A stretch of 27,763 nt of DNA, taken from contig JAWQRN010000613.1 of NCBI GenBank assembly GCA_033557685.1, positions 1 through 27,763 on the forward strand, given 5' to 3'. The DNA is from Sperchopsis tessellata. Taxonomy: Eukaryota; Arthropoda; Insecta; Coleoptera; Hydrophilidae. A program made the translations under genes and the position numbers. The notes beneath the pieces are model-generated. The model saw only the letters and a program-made list of their open reading frames with translations, was not told the DNA's origin and ran no database searches. Of the stretch, positions 1 through 9,800 are shown piece after piece (within the stretch, counting starts at the first letter, position 1; the number at the start of each line of letters is the position of its first letter).

Positions 1-1765
1 CAACGAACTTAAAGTTCATTTGGAATATGTGAAGTTGTTGTATTCTGCTAGCCTGGTCCATCCTGAAGTTGCGTCACTATACAAGAAAGCGCTTCAGAAA
101 TATAACAACTGCGTCAATCATGCTAAGAAACTGCAAAAAAACCTATCGTCATCTCGTGCTCAAAAAAATGTCTTGCCGATCAGCACATCCATTTCTGAGC
201 TCAGATGGCAGTGAGTTCAATAGTTTCTTTTCGAAGTCGACAGAAGAAATTTTAATGAGAATACTGTCTTCTTAACTCCCATAAGCAATAATGAAGTTTT
301 AGGAATTGTTTCGAATCTAAAAAACAAATTGAGCACAGGTACAGATGGAATTCCTGTGAGTGTTTTTAAAAGCACTATATTTTTCATTATAGATCCGTTA
401 GTGCATTTAATTAACGAATCTTTTCAGGCAGGTGTTCTTTCAAAACATCTTAAGGAAGCAATAGTCATACCAATTTTTAAGAAGGGGATCCGCAAATGCT
501 CCAAAATTATAGGCCCATTAGTTTTACTTCCAACTTTCTTGAAGATTTTCGAGGTTGCCTTCGCAAGTAGATTGCTGACATTCTTGAGGTGTAAACATCG
601 GCTTCATCCTCACCAGCATGGTTTTCTTAAAGGCAAGAATTGTAAATCTGCAATATTTCAGTTCACACAGGAAATAGTCAGCTCATTTGAGGAACAATGC
701 ATGTTATTAGGCATTTTCGTGGATCTATCCAAAGCATTCGACTGCCTTGATCACAAACTTATGATTGCCAAATTCTATCGATATGGTATCCGAGGCAACT
801 TGCTAGATTGGATTACTTCTTATCTTGGAAATCGAAGGCAGAAGGTTAGAATACATAATGCAGGACAAAATTACGAATCCAATTATTTGTGTATTTGTTT
901 GGGCGTTCCTCAGGGCAGTGTTTTGGGCCCACTCTTATTTCTGGTATTTGTCAACGATGCTTTCAATATTACCAAGGAATCACCGCATGCCATTATCAAT
1001 TATGACAATGACACAAATGTATTGGTCAAAGGGAGTTTATTCCCCGTTATAACTGAGGCAGAACTTTTTTATAACTAACTGAAGGACTGGTTTTCTCAAA
1101 ATAAACTTGTCTTAAATACCCAAAAAACAAACTTCATTTTGTTCTCCTCAAAAAACATGATTGATAGCCGTCCCTCAAAAATTGACTTTTTCTCTGAGAC
1201 GCTTACTATCTCAGGTACTTTGAAATTTCTAAGTGTTCATTTAGATGAGGATTTAAATTGAAATAAGTATGTTGATGAAGTATGCAAGAAGATTAGCAAA
1301 AATACTTACATGTTGATAGTAATAAAAAGTACGTTGAAACTCAGACATTAAAAATTATTTATTATGCAATGATATATCCCCATTTAAATTATGGCATTTG
1401 TTTCTGGGGCTCTTATACGGAAATTAATAGAGTTTTTGTTTTACAGAAGCTTGCCCTGCGAATCATTCTGAACCGTAGACAATGGGATTAGACTTTTTAA
1501 AGAAAATGGTATTTTAACTGTACCTGCAGTATATATATCTAATATTTAAATTTTCCAATTTAAAAATTCTCAACTTTTTGTTAAAAATAAATTTAACCAC
1601 GAATATGCCACAAGAAACAAGACTGATTATGTATATCCTATCCACCGACTAAATGTGAATAAAAAGAGTTGTATGTATCGCTGCTTTGAATTCTTCAATA
1701 TATTGCCAGAATACATAAGACAAAGATGACTTTGCGGTCGAAACCGGTCGCTAAATATATAATAA
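1..1765 (+). mobile_element. CR1/Jockey-group non-LTR retrotransposon (LINE), 3' half
   Basis: This is the 3' portion of a LINE whose 5' part lies outside the window. It runs from the endonuclease-RT linker (Lys-rich helix, about 60-170), through the RT fingers and palm (268-1078), the thumb (1081-1320) and a C-terminal segment that can be followed in pieces to about 1725 (a motif like FNILPEY at 1690-1712). A short 3' UTR follows, with a small GC-rich hairpin at 1735-1746 and an A-rich stretch at about 1760-1780. Clade assignment (CR1/L2/Rex1-like rather than RTE) rests on the wording of the RT motifs and is an inference. The copy is dead: it has several frame changes and stops. It abuts a minus-strand BEL/Pao gag relic from about 1820. 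Confidence 0.85.
268..1320 (+). pseudogene. LINE reverse transcriptase, inactivated
   Basis: The reading frame starts with VFLTPISNNEVLGIV and GTDGIP (fingers), then a palm motif with VDLSKAFDCLDH (about 718-755), GVPQGSVLGPLLFL (903-944), and the active-site region at 1001-1012. That site reads Tyr-Asp-Asn-Asp where the family has Tyr/Phe-Ala-Asp-Asp, so one catalytic aspartate is replaced by Asn. In-frame stops follow at 1076-1078 (inside a motif like LKDWFSQNKL) and at 1258-1260 (TGA where Trp is expected in DLNW). The coding sense continues past both, which shows they are recent lesions in an otherwise readable frame. Upstream, the linker peptide (20-214) and the FNSFF motif (208-225) are in different frames, marking at least two indels. 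The enzyme would have copied its own RNA at nicked chromosomal DNA (target-primed reverse transcription). Confidence 0.9.
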
Positions 1766-1821
1766 AAATTTTGTGGAAAGATATCCTGCTTTTATTTAAT
1801 TATATAAACTATCAGTGTGAC

Positions 1822-2520
1822 CTAACGATCAAAACGTTCTCCTAGACTTTTTAGAGCATGTTTATGTTTTAGGAGATCGTCTTGGAATTTCCGTAGTGAC
1901 CCATGCACAAGTTTTGAGACATGTGGTAGCTCAACAAGGGCCTTTAAATGTTTGTACACAATTACATTTTGTGTTCAAAATACTCTGTTAATAGTGGCCA
2001 AGCTTCTGTGTAACAATTATATGACAAACACATTGATTCTATCACGTTGGCAGCCCCGGCCTTCAGAGAAGTTTTAAGATAGCGAAATTTTTGCAGGTCT
2101 GATAAAGCATTGTTCAAATGAATAATCACGCTGAAGGTGTCATAAAAGGGATGTGAATTCTCGTAAAGTCCGTCAAAAGTAGGTAATTTAAGATCAGGAA
2201 GTTTGAAATTATTAACTTTTTCAAGTGCTTCTGTATCACTTGAGTCATATTTGAATTTATCAATTAATTCGTTAGCCCTACTAACACGAAATAATTGTTT
2301 TCTATATCATCGCGAATTTTGTAGTCGTAACTCCGCGTAGCCATTTCTATGTGGACTTGAATAACTTTAAAACATTTCCAAACTACATCTAAATCTAATA
2401 AATGCTGTTCAACTTCGGCAACGTGTTTGTTTTCGTCATCGAAGCCATGTAAAAAGTTACTTAAGTTGTTTATTTGACGCTTGATTGCGTCACATTCAAA
2501 TACTAAATTTTCGAGAATAA
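1822..2520 (-). pseudogene. BEL/Pao retrotransposon gag (DUF1759-type) relic
   Basis: Reading the minus strand from 2520 down gives a Gag-like protein. It has an N-terminal helical part (VFECDAIKRQINNLSNFL, then EVEQHLLDLD), a segment RANELIDKF after a frameshift near 2275-2290, and then the hallmark stretch LKLPTFDG (about 2170-2195), LSDLQKFRYLKTSL (about 2060-2105), GAANVIES and EAWPLLTEYFEHK. A stop at about 1963 is followed by VYKHLKALVELP and KHKHALKSLGERFDR in another frame, down to about 1824. This order (LP..F.G, L.D.QKF.YLK..L.G.A, L..RY/YF..K, then H.+AL..LG) is the BEL/Pao Gag signature. No protease or pol follows on this strand: the copy is cut at about 1820, where the LINE begins. 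It points the opposite way from the BEL/Pao pol at 3620-6001, so the two are probably separate insertions. Confidence 0.8.
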
Positions 2521-2624
2521 ATAATAATAGATGTAAAAGGATAGAGATTTACTTATAGACAACAAACTGCATAGAAGTCATGGACACATGTTCCCGGGTT
2601 TGTTGTTCGTCGCTAGTAATGAGT

Positions 2625-2760
2625 CCAGCTCGAAGGGCCAATATGTTGGGTGTTTCCCTGTGGTTTTTGTTCTCTGCTGCTATGCTGGCTCAATGCTTGG
2701 TAAAAATAAAAAAATGTATCTTGCACGAGTTGTTTATTTTACATGTCAATGTACCAGATG
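2625..2760 (-). repeat. Possible PBS and 5' LTR end of the minus-strand BEL/Pao copy
   Basis: On the minus strand, just upstream of the gag relic, the sequence reads TTGGCCCTTCGAGCTGG (2641-2625). This resembles the primer-binding region that follows BEL-type LTRs. It is preceded by a CA dinucleotide (2645-2644) that could be the LTR end and by AAATAAA farther up. An open stretch LALRAGLITSDEQQ runs from it toward gag. There is no second LTR in the window to compare, and an RTE LINE fragment interrupts upstream, so this is an inference from position and wording only. Confidence 0.3.
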
Positions 2761-2829
2761 AACGTTGAGTATTTTATTGGTGGTTGTGTGTAGACTCTGT
2801 TATGGACTGCGTCATGAACGATGCGTCTC

Positions 2830-3400
2830 TCCCTGATGGTAACTACTACACAACAATGATGGGAAAGACAAGGAGAGAATTGAGTATTGAAATAAACAAA
2901 GAGCGAGTGGAACAAGTGCACACGTTCAAGTATCTGGGACAGCACAGTGCAGCGGGTTTGTTTCATTGTCTCAACAAAAAGTTCTTGGGCAGAAGAGAAA
3001 TAAGCAAAGAGACTAAAATGACAGTGTTTAATACCATGTAAGTGCCAGTATTGATGTATGGCAGTGAGTCATGGGTGCTGACAGAGCGACACAAGAGTAG
3101 GATACAGGCAGCAGAAATTAAGTTTTTGAGACAAGTCAAGGGAACAACAAGAAGAGATAGAATAAGGAATGAAGATATCCATGAGAAAATATCAGTAAGA
3201 AGGGTACAGGAAATGATAGAAGAGGGACAGCTTAAATGATTTAGACATCTAAATGGGACGAACGAGAGCAGATTGGTAAAACTAGTATGAGAAGCAAGGA
3301 CACACAGAAGAAGACCAAGAGGAAGACTGATGGTGACTTGGGATACAGCACTGTCAAAGATTATTGCCAAGAGAGGATTGGCCTTCTCAAAAACAAGAGA
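2830..3400 (+). pseudogene. RTE-type LINE reverse transcriptase, C-terminal tail
   Basis: The frame contains VEQVHTFKYLGQ (2908-2942), KETKMTVFNTM, a stop at 3039-3041, then VPVLMYGSESWVLTERHKSR (3042-3101), AAEIKFLRQVKGTTRRDRIR (3108-3168) and a stop at 3237. After this comes FRHLNGTNESRLVKLV, a stop, and THRRRPRGRLMVTWDTALSK (3301-3358), ending near 3400. The phrases YGSE.W.LTE, F.R.V.G.TR+D+IRN and RRP+GR...TW are the signature of the C-terminal part of RTE-like RTs that are abundant in insects. The catalytic RT core is missing to the left: the fragment starts abruptly at the KYLG motif, as expected of a 5'-truncated LINE. Three stops make it non-coding. It separates the BEL gag (-) from the BEL pol (+). 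Confidence 0.85.
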
Positions 3401-3404
3401 TTTC

Positions 3405-3557
3405 TGTTCGTCTTTTATTGATGTTCGAATGGTGCCGGCTGCACGCTAACAGTTGACAACGTCGTAGCCTCCAGAATGGGAACATGTCCTCAGTTCCTTT
3501 CGGTATGTTTTGGGTTCTCCTTAAAGAGGGATGCAACTTGGCAAAAATAAACGAACA
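3405..3557 (-). repeat. Candidate short solo LTR with 4-bp target duplication
   Basis: The 153-bp segment begins TGTTCG and ends CGAACA (6-bp inverted termini with the TG..CA ends of LTRs). It is flanked on both sides by TTTC (3401-3404 and 3558-3561), a possible 4-bp target-site duplication. Read on the minus strand it has CAATAAAAG 15 bp before its end, where an LTR polyadenylation signal would sit, which sets the orientation. It is richer in GC than its surroundings. It sits exactly at the edge between the RTE fragment and the BEL pol relic. No internal region or partner LTR is present. A small non-autonomous DNA element is the alternative. Confidence 0.45.
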
Positions 3558-3619
3558 TTTCAAAATACTATAATAGTTTATGTTATATATGACAGTATAT
3601 ATAATCCTACACAAAAGTC

Positions 3620-6001
3620 ACTTTGTCATTGTCCAAAAAATATCAAACTTTGTAGAAAATGTTGTGCGGGATAATGATGAACGATTTATTGTCAGAATTC
3701 CCTTAAAACACTCATTTTCTATTTTAGGCGCAATCAAACCAGTCCATATAATGAGGAAAACTTCATGCAAGAATATAAAGGAATAAAACACATGGTAGTA
3801 GTAGAAAATCTAGGCGTCTGCTGGGTCATATTTATTGCCACATCATGGTGTTAGGAAACAAGAAATAATGACAACCAAACTTAGGGTTGTGTTCGATGGG
3901 TCTGCAAAGACAGATTTCTATGTGTCATCTACATCTCATCTGTGGGTTCGAGTCTGAACAGGAAGCTCTCAAAATTATTGATGATATTAATAGGATATTA
4001 GATTCTGCTAGCTCTTAAGGAAATAGAGGTCTAATCATCAAAAACCATTGAATGGTAATTAAAACAACATGGAATGCAATAATTGCACAATAACATTTTC
4101 AATGAATATGTAAATCCGACACACTTACCTATTTCATCGGGCAGATGCCAGAACAGCTCAAGGTTACAAAATATATCATACTATCTGATATCACAAAGAT
4201 ATTTGATCCCCTAGGTCTAGCAAGTCCTTGCATTATTGTAACAAAAACCATGGTTACTCAAATTAGAGTGGGGTGAAACTATTCCCAAAAATATTCAAGA
4301 CAGATAGGCATATTTTGGAATAAACCTAGAATCTTTAAATAATATTAATGATGAAATAATGCAAAAGTATTTGAGTTTCATGGGTTCTGTAATGCTTCAA
4401 AAGTGACCTATAGTACATGTATCTAGTAGAGAACCATCAAATCAAACAACGACGTAATGGTCTTATTGTTATGTGCCAAAACTAAAGTAGCCCCTCTGAA
4501 AACCCTTACCACACCATGGTTGGAATTGTGCAGAGCACTGATGTTTGCAAATAAGGTTTTAAAGGTGTTAAATAAAGAAAAATTTTCTTTTTGGCAGAAT
4601 TCACAGAATCTCACCAGCGACAAAGTTTTGTGTACCGTATAGCAGAAATTCAATCTATCACAAAAATACGTAATTGAAATTATATTATCATAGCTGTTAT
4701 CACTAGAACCTCCGAAAACCAAATTTATAATTGGTTACAACATTCAGGTTCCTGAAATTAGAAAACATAAGATTTTTGTGACAATAAATGACTTGCACTA
4801 AATTTTCAAATTTAAACAAGTTAAACATGTAACTGCAAATTGTTTAAGATTTGTTTTCAACAACAAAAAAACAGCTTGGTACAATAACCACGCAAGAACT
4901 AAATAAGGCTATGGATAAACTGGTTCAATTAGCACAAACTTACAGTTTTACAAGTGAGCTAGCCATTTACAAATTACTAAGTTTAGATTTAAACATTTAA
5001 ATTTGAGATTTGATTTCAAGCATCTTTTTCTGTTGCCAGGCAAACATAAACTATGTAGGTCCATTTTTCTCTATGAACACAAAAAACTTCTTCACAGTGA
5101 TCCTCAACTTATATTGGCAATTGTTCGACAGAACTACAGGTGAACTTCTGGAATGACTACTGCAAAATAGGGTTCATGAGTGTTTCACGTGTTTGAAATT
5201 CAAACCAAAACCTGTTAACCCGATACTGACTGCTCTACCAAAACGTGGAGTACAAATCTCAAATCAGTTTCATGTCACTGGATTGGATTTTGCTGGTCAA
5301 TTTAAGTTAAAAGACAGAAAGAGATCTAAAGCTTAAACATATAAGAAATACATTTGTCTTTTCATATCTTTCACTACCCAGGCTGTCCATCTAGAGTTGG
5401 TCATAAATTCGACTAACGATTCATTTATTACTAATTTAAGACATTTTGTTGTAGGATTATATGAATTTCTGTCGAACTCACCAGATCTACCAAATTAATT
5501 TGTAAATTAGAATATTAATTGACATTCAATACCTCCTTTGGGAATCTATTAAACATCATCTATTGTGTGAAATTAGTGGCACTATATTAACTTTTGAGGA
5601 GTTTGATACATTGATAGTGTAGATGGAAGCAATTCTACATTCCCTTCATTAAAACCTTTTCACTTTTTCATTGGTCAACCACTTGTCACCATTCTAGATA
5701 CAAACATCCTTGAAACTTAAAAAAACAAACTATCTCGTTACCAACTGTTAAGCAAATTAACCAGGGTTTTTGGAAACAATCGTCCAAGGAATATCTGTCT
5801 CAGATTCAATTACGAACAAATTGGAAGCACCCCACAACACCACTTTCCATTGGCAAACATGTGCTCATAACAATTGGTTGCTCGAAGAGTAGTCAAACTG
5901 CACCCAGGGCAAGATGACGTTCCCAGAGTAACTACTGTCAAAACATCGAAGGGATTATTAAAACATGATGTGGCAAAACTATGCCCATTGCCAAATCCAG
6001 A
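3620..6001 (+). pseudogene. BEL/Pao retrotransposon pol relic (RT, RNase H, integrase)
   Basis: Pol domains appear in the expected order, with many frame changes and stops. RT start: NVVRDNDERFIVRIPLK (about 3655-3707), then LPHHGVRKQ and TTKLRVVFDGSAKT (about 3832-3915). RT end and connection: SDITKIFDPLGLASPC (about 4185-4231). RNase H region: AKTKVAPLK and PWLELCRALMFANKVLKVL (4475-4572), then FSFWQNSQ. Integrase zinc-binding end: HECFTCLKFKPKP (5173-5212). Integrase core: VTGLDFAG (5274-5297) and QAVHLELV (5379-5402). C-terminal domain typical of BEL/Pao: EYLSQIQLRTNW (5789-5825), LHPGQDDVPRVTTVKTSKG (about 5892-5948) and KLCPLP. The segment that should hold the YVDD catalytic site is absent: the frame passes from the DGSAKT region to GFESEQEALKIIDD (about 3943-3985), which normally lies just after YVDD, so an internal deletion has removed the active site. 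Gag and protease are not found upstream. Confidence 0.88.
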
Positions 6002-6272
6002 AGACACAAAGGACAAGTGGCCTTTGGGCACAGTTCGCAGACCAGAAGACAACAAACGCATTAAAAGACTATATTATGTGTGCGTTCGTGACAAACTATA
6101 TTACAACAAAGACGTTCAAGACCATATCATCCGTTATTTTTTTCCACTTTTATCTTTTTGCATTATTTTTATATTCTTTATAATTGTACTATTCATTTAT
6201 TATTAATAATTTATTATGCTATTTCTGAGCATGCTTATACTATTAATATTTTTAATTAATATGTATTAATTT

Positions 6273-6521
6273 TGTTGAATCTCCCAGATGTTTAAGGTGC
6301 AGAGTATATATTAAGGTAATATGATTTTTAGTTAAAATTTTTACTGCCTTTGTAATTTGTACGCATTTGGTAGTGCTACATCCTGTAGCGTCTACAACTA
6401 AACAAAGCAAAATAGACCAAGCTTCAAAAACCCACGATATAAATTACGTCAAAATGTCTACACAATGTATATAAGTCATTAAAAATAAAACATACAGTAT
6501 ATCTTATTCCATTGTAAAACA
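6273..6521 (+). repeat. Possible 3' LTR of the BEL/Pao copy
   Basis: The pol reading sense dies out near 6010. From 6273 a segment starts TGTTGAATCTCCCAGATG, carries a TATA-like stretch (TATATAAG at about 6467-6474) and AATAAA (about 6484-6489), and can be closed at ATTGTAAAACA (6511-6521). This gives about 249 bp with TG..CA ends. Position after a BEL/Pao pol and the internal signals fit an LTR, but no 5' partner exists in the window and the borders are chosen by eye, so the call is tentative. Confidence 0.4.
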
Positions 6522-6834
6522 TTTGTTTTTTTTTAGAATATAATAAAAATTAAATTGTGTTACCTTGGCAATGATTATCATTGAATTTTAGACCTCTCAT
6601 TTCCATAATAAGTAATTTGATATCTACTTTAGAAAATTGATAATTTAAATGTAATTAATAAAAAAAAGCACAAACTATTTTTAAAATTTTTTACTACAAA
6701 TTGTGTTAAAATATTTCATTGTTTTCATATAAAAATCATTTATAGCAAAAAATTGATATTTGAGTAGTATATGTTCACGGTATGATAACATATCAAAGTT
6801 TATAAACGTATATACGTTTATTACATTATCACTA
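6522..6834. other. AT-rich 3' flank of the CMTR1-type gene
   Basis: No coding sense on either strand. On the minus strand this is the 3' untranslated or downstream region of the gene ending at 6835. It holds a perfect 20-bp palindrome (6802-6821) that overlaps a polyadenylation hexamer. Confidence 0.5.
6817..6822 (-). terminator. Polyadenylation signal AATAAA after the CMTR1-type stop codon
   Basis: On the minus strand the hexamer AATAAA lies 12 nt beyond the TAA stop (6835-6837). This is an unusually short distance, so a more distal signal may be the one used. It overlaps the right half of the palindrome ATAAACGTATATACGTTTAT. Confidence 0.45.
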
Positions 6835-9800
6835 TTAAACATGTTTTTTTACATAATCTACAAATTTATGTATTGAAACGTTCTTGTCACTGTTATCTTC
6901 ATCATCAAATACTTGCCAACGAAGTACATAAGTTGAATGAAAGTTATTATCTGAAAAAAAAAAATTTTTGTATTACTAAAATCATACATTTATAATATTC
7001 ACTTACTTTCACTTGTCTTTAGCAACAACATAGAATTGATGTAATAATGTTCTTGGTAAGCATCATGTTTCAGAGTTGGTAAAATTGAAGAATACTTATT
7101 TTTAGAAAAGTCATATTGCAAAGATAAACTATCTGTTAATAGTCTTATTAAAGGTTTAACACATTTTGGTCTTATTCTAATTCTATTGTTGCACTCAAAA
7201 TTGACTGCATGACAGTACGTTTCTATTAAAGATTGCCTAAAAACAACAAAAAAAAAAACTTTTTAGCTCACAATATTCTCTTTTTTATGTTCATGTCTGC
7301 TATATATATTTATAACGTCAGCATTTCTGCTGCCTTGGTTTAACACCAACCACCAAATTCAGGTTCAAATCCGCAACACCACTTGTAATCTTATTGAAGT
7401 AATACTACATAATAAAAAATGTATCAAGAATAAAATAAAGAAAGTAAAATAAACAAAGGTGTTACAATATATTGAATATTAAATATCACTTGATTATACT
7501 TACAATACTGTATTTTCCAATGCTGAAAAGTATATGTACCACTTTCAAAATTATCTGTCCAAATAGTTATTTCAAAGAATTTTACTAAAAAGCTCATAAT
7601 TTCAATTTATATTTTATCTAGTTTGAGTAATTACGTTTAACCTTAACTTATGGTGAAAATAACAAGTCTCTAAGATCTATTATAGCTGAGAAATAAATTT
7701 TTAAAGTAGTTTAAATTCTTCAAGGTTAAAATTCATGCGGACCTTGTGACACAGGAGGGCACATCATCTGACAATTCGGACCAGACAAGGCAACTTTGTT
7801 AATGAAAAACTTTTACTTTCATGGTAAAGCAATTTGCTATATGTTCTATGTGCACTTAGTGTTGCCATCTTTACATAATATTGATAGGGAGATACAGACA
7901 GTTTTTGTTTATGATTACTTGTGACGTCATGTAAGAAATCTCAGACTCGACTTTTGTAAATTTAGTTCTTGTAAACTTATAATCTTTGAGAGTTACTAGA
8001 AATATAAAATTTTCTTATTTTATTAGAACGTGTACGACTTCATTGGTCAAGAATGCTAGAAGGAAAACTGTAACTTTCTAAAAATCATTAATGGATTTAT
8101 TGTATAAAACTAAGCACAGTAAGTGACAATTTCCATTCCAAGATATTTTCACCTATATCCTATTTACTTTCAGTATTGTTGTCATCGTAAACCAATCACA
8201 GCAAGAGCTGTCATTAACTGATATATGTCAGCTGTGATTACAGACTAACCCCTACAATCAAGTGTAAACAACTAAAATTTTAAAATTTAAATAGGCACTA
8301 AATTCGACTTACTTGCTATAATATTATATAACTTTATCTATGGAATAAGCATTTATGTGTGTTTTTTTAAGAATATCAGACCTTGTTGTTGACTTATTTT
8401 GCTGTCAAACTATCAAAGTTTTATATTATTACTTCCGTCTGCTTATTTAATCTTATTATTCAGTGTAATTGTTATCCGTGTTTTTGTTGTTTAGTTATAA
8501 TTTCCTTTTTATTGTCTATGTTATATGAAATGCTAGTTCTTGTTGTTTGTTGGTCTATTTTTTGACAAATTGCTTAACATTGCCAATAAGAATACAACTA
8601 CCACACCTGAGCAGCATACAGAGGTTTATACGAAATAGTGTTCTTTAAATGTTACCACAAACCTACAATACATGGGGTCGACTATTTTACGGCCCACCCA
8701 GAAGACGCTTACACTGATGTTTTTCTCCAGTCACAACAAAAAATGATCATACTTTTGTTATTGTATAGGTTTCCTTGAAGCCTCTACAAACTTTCAATAA
8801 ATTGGAGTAATTCATTAATGTAAATTTCAGTTTTATTGAATTATTTTATTACTATATTAGTATATACTTAACATATACTTACAGATTTACAAGTTACACA
8901 ATAGACTCGGCCCAACATGTGAAGCAGAACTCATTCCTGTGCGATACCGAAAGTAGTGAATATAGAGAGGTATATAGTCAGCTTGTCTGGGGCTAAGCCC
9001 TGAATTTCCTACAATTCACCTCCCGATTTTACAGAATGTACAATATTACGGTGCGAGCATGACCTGTTCATATTTTGTAAAGCTATATCTATCTCTAACA
9101 AGGATGAGAGTTCGGGCAGCCAACCCACTCCCCATCGGCCAAGTTATGAGTTTAGACATGTAACAATTATGAAAAATATTTAGATGTCTTCATTTTTATG
9201 GTTACTATTTATTCTCTTCAATTTCAGTCAGCAAAATTTCACTTCAAAATACAATGATTCTAAATAAAATTTAAACTCTGCAATATACTTAGATCTTACT
9301 AATATGTTTTTCATTATATATATATTGTAATAATATCTTGAGCTTACTATTTGACAGTTTGTCATTTTACTTGACTGTCAAATGTATATATCACAAACTA
9401 CCAATATTTACGTTCTATTGACATTGTGAACCTGACTTTATATTGCTTAGCCTGCATAGAAATTTCAACCAATGATTAATCAGATGACACAACAATTATT
9501 TTTTTGGAAAGTAAATATGGTATAGTATATGAATTTAGTTAATTAAAATGCCCATAATCATCATTAAACGTACATAATATAGTAACATATGGTATATCCA
9601 GTAGTGACGAAGTTTAGCCTAAAAGCAAAAGTTATGACAAAAATAGCTGTGTAACTCGACTACTCAATTTGGTTTATGTAACTAATCTGTTGTTATGGAA
9701 AACATACTGCATCCATCGTGTTCATATTTGTGAAGTTTAACTTATGCTGATAGATATTTGTTCTTAATATGGAATTATATACCAAGTACATATTGACCAT

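Noticed and set aside
1725..1750. Functional hammerhead ribozyme at the LINE tail
   Set aside because: The CUGANGA box is not intact and overlaps the only candidate stem II. Kept only as a finding to check.
2739..3370. Minus-strand open frames opposite the RTE tail
   Set aside because: Shadows of the plus-strand RTE coding sequence, with no motifs of their own.
7310..7385. tRNA gene suggested by GGTTCAAATCC
   Set aside because: The flanking bases do not form a T stem, and no acceptor stem or anticodon arm can be folded. At most a SINE trace.
8383..8565. 60-codon plus-strand open frame rich in Leu, Ile, Val and Cys
   Set aside because: Hydrophobic because the DNA is T-rich. It lies inside the CMTR1-type intron and no family was recognised.
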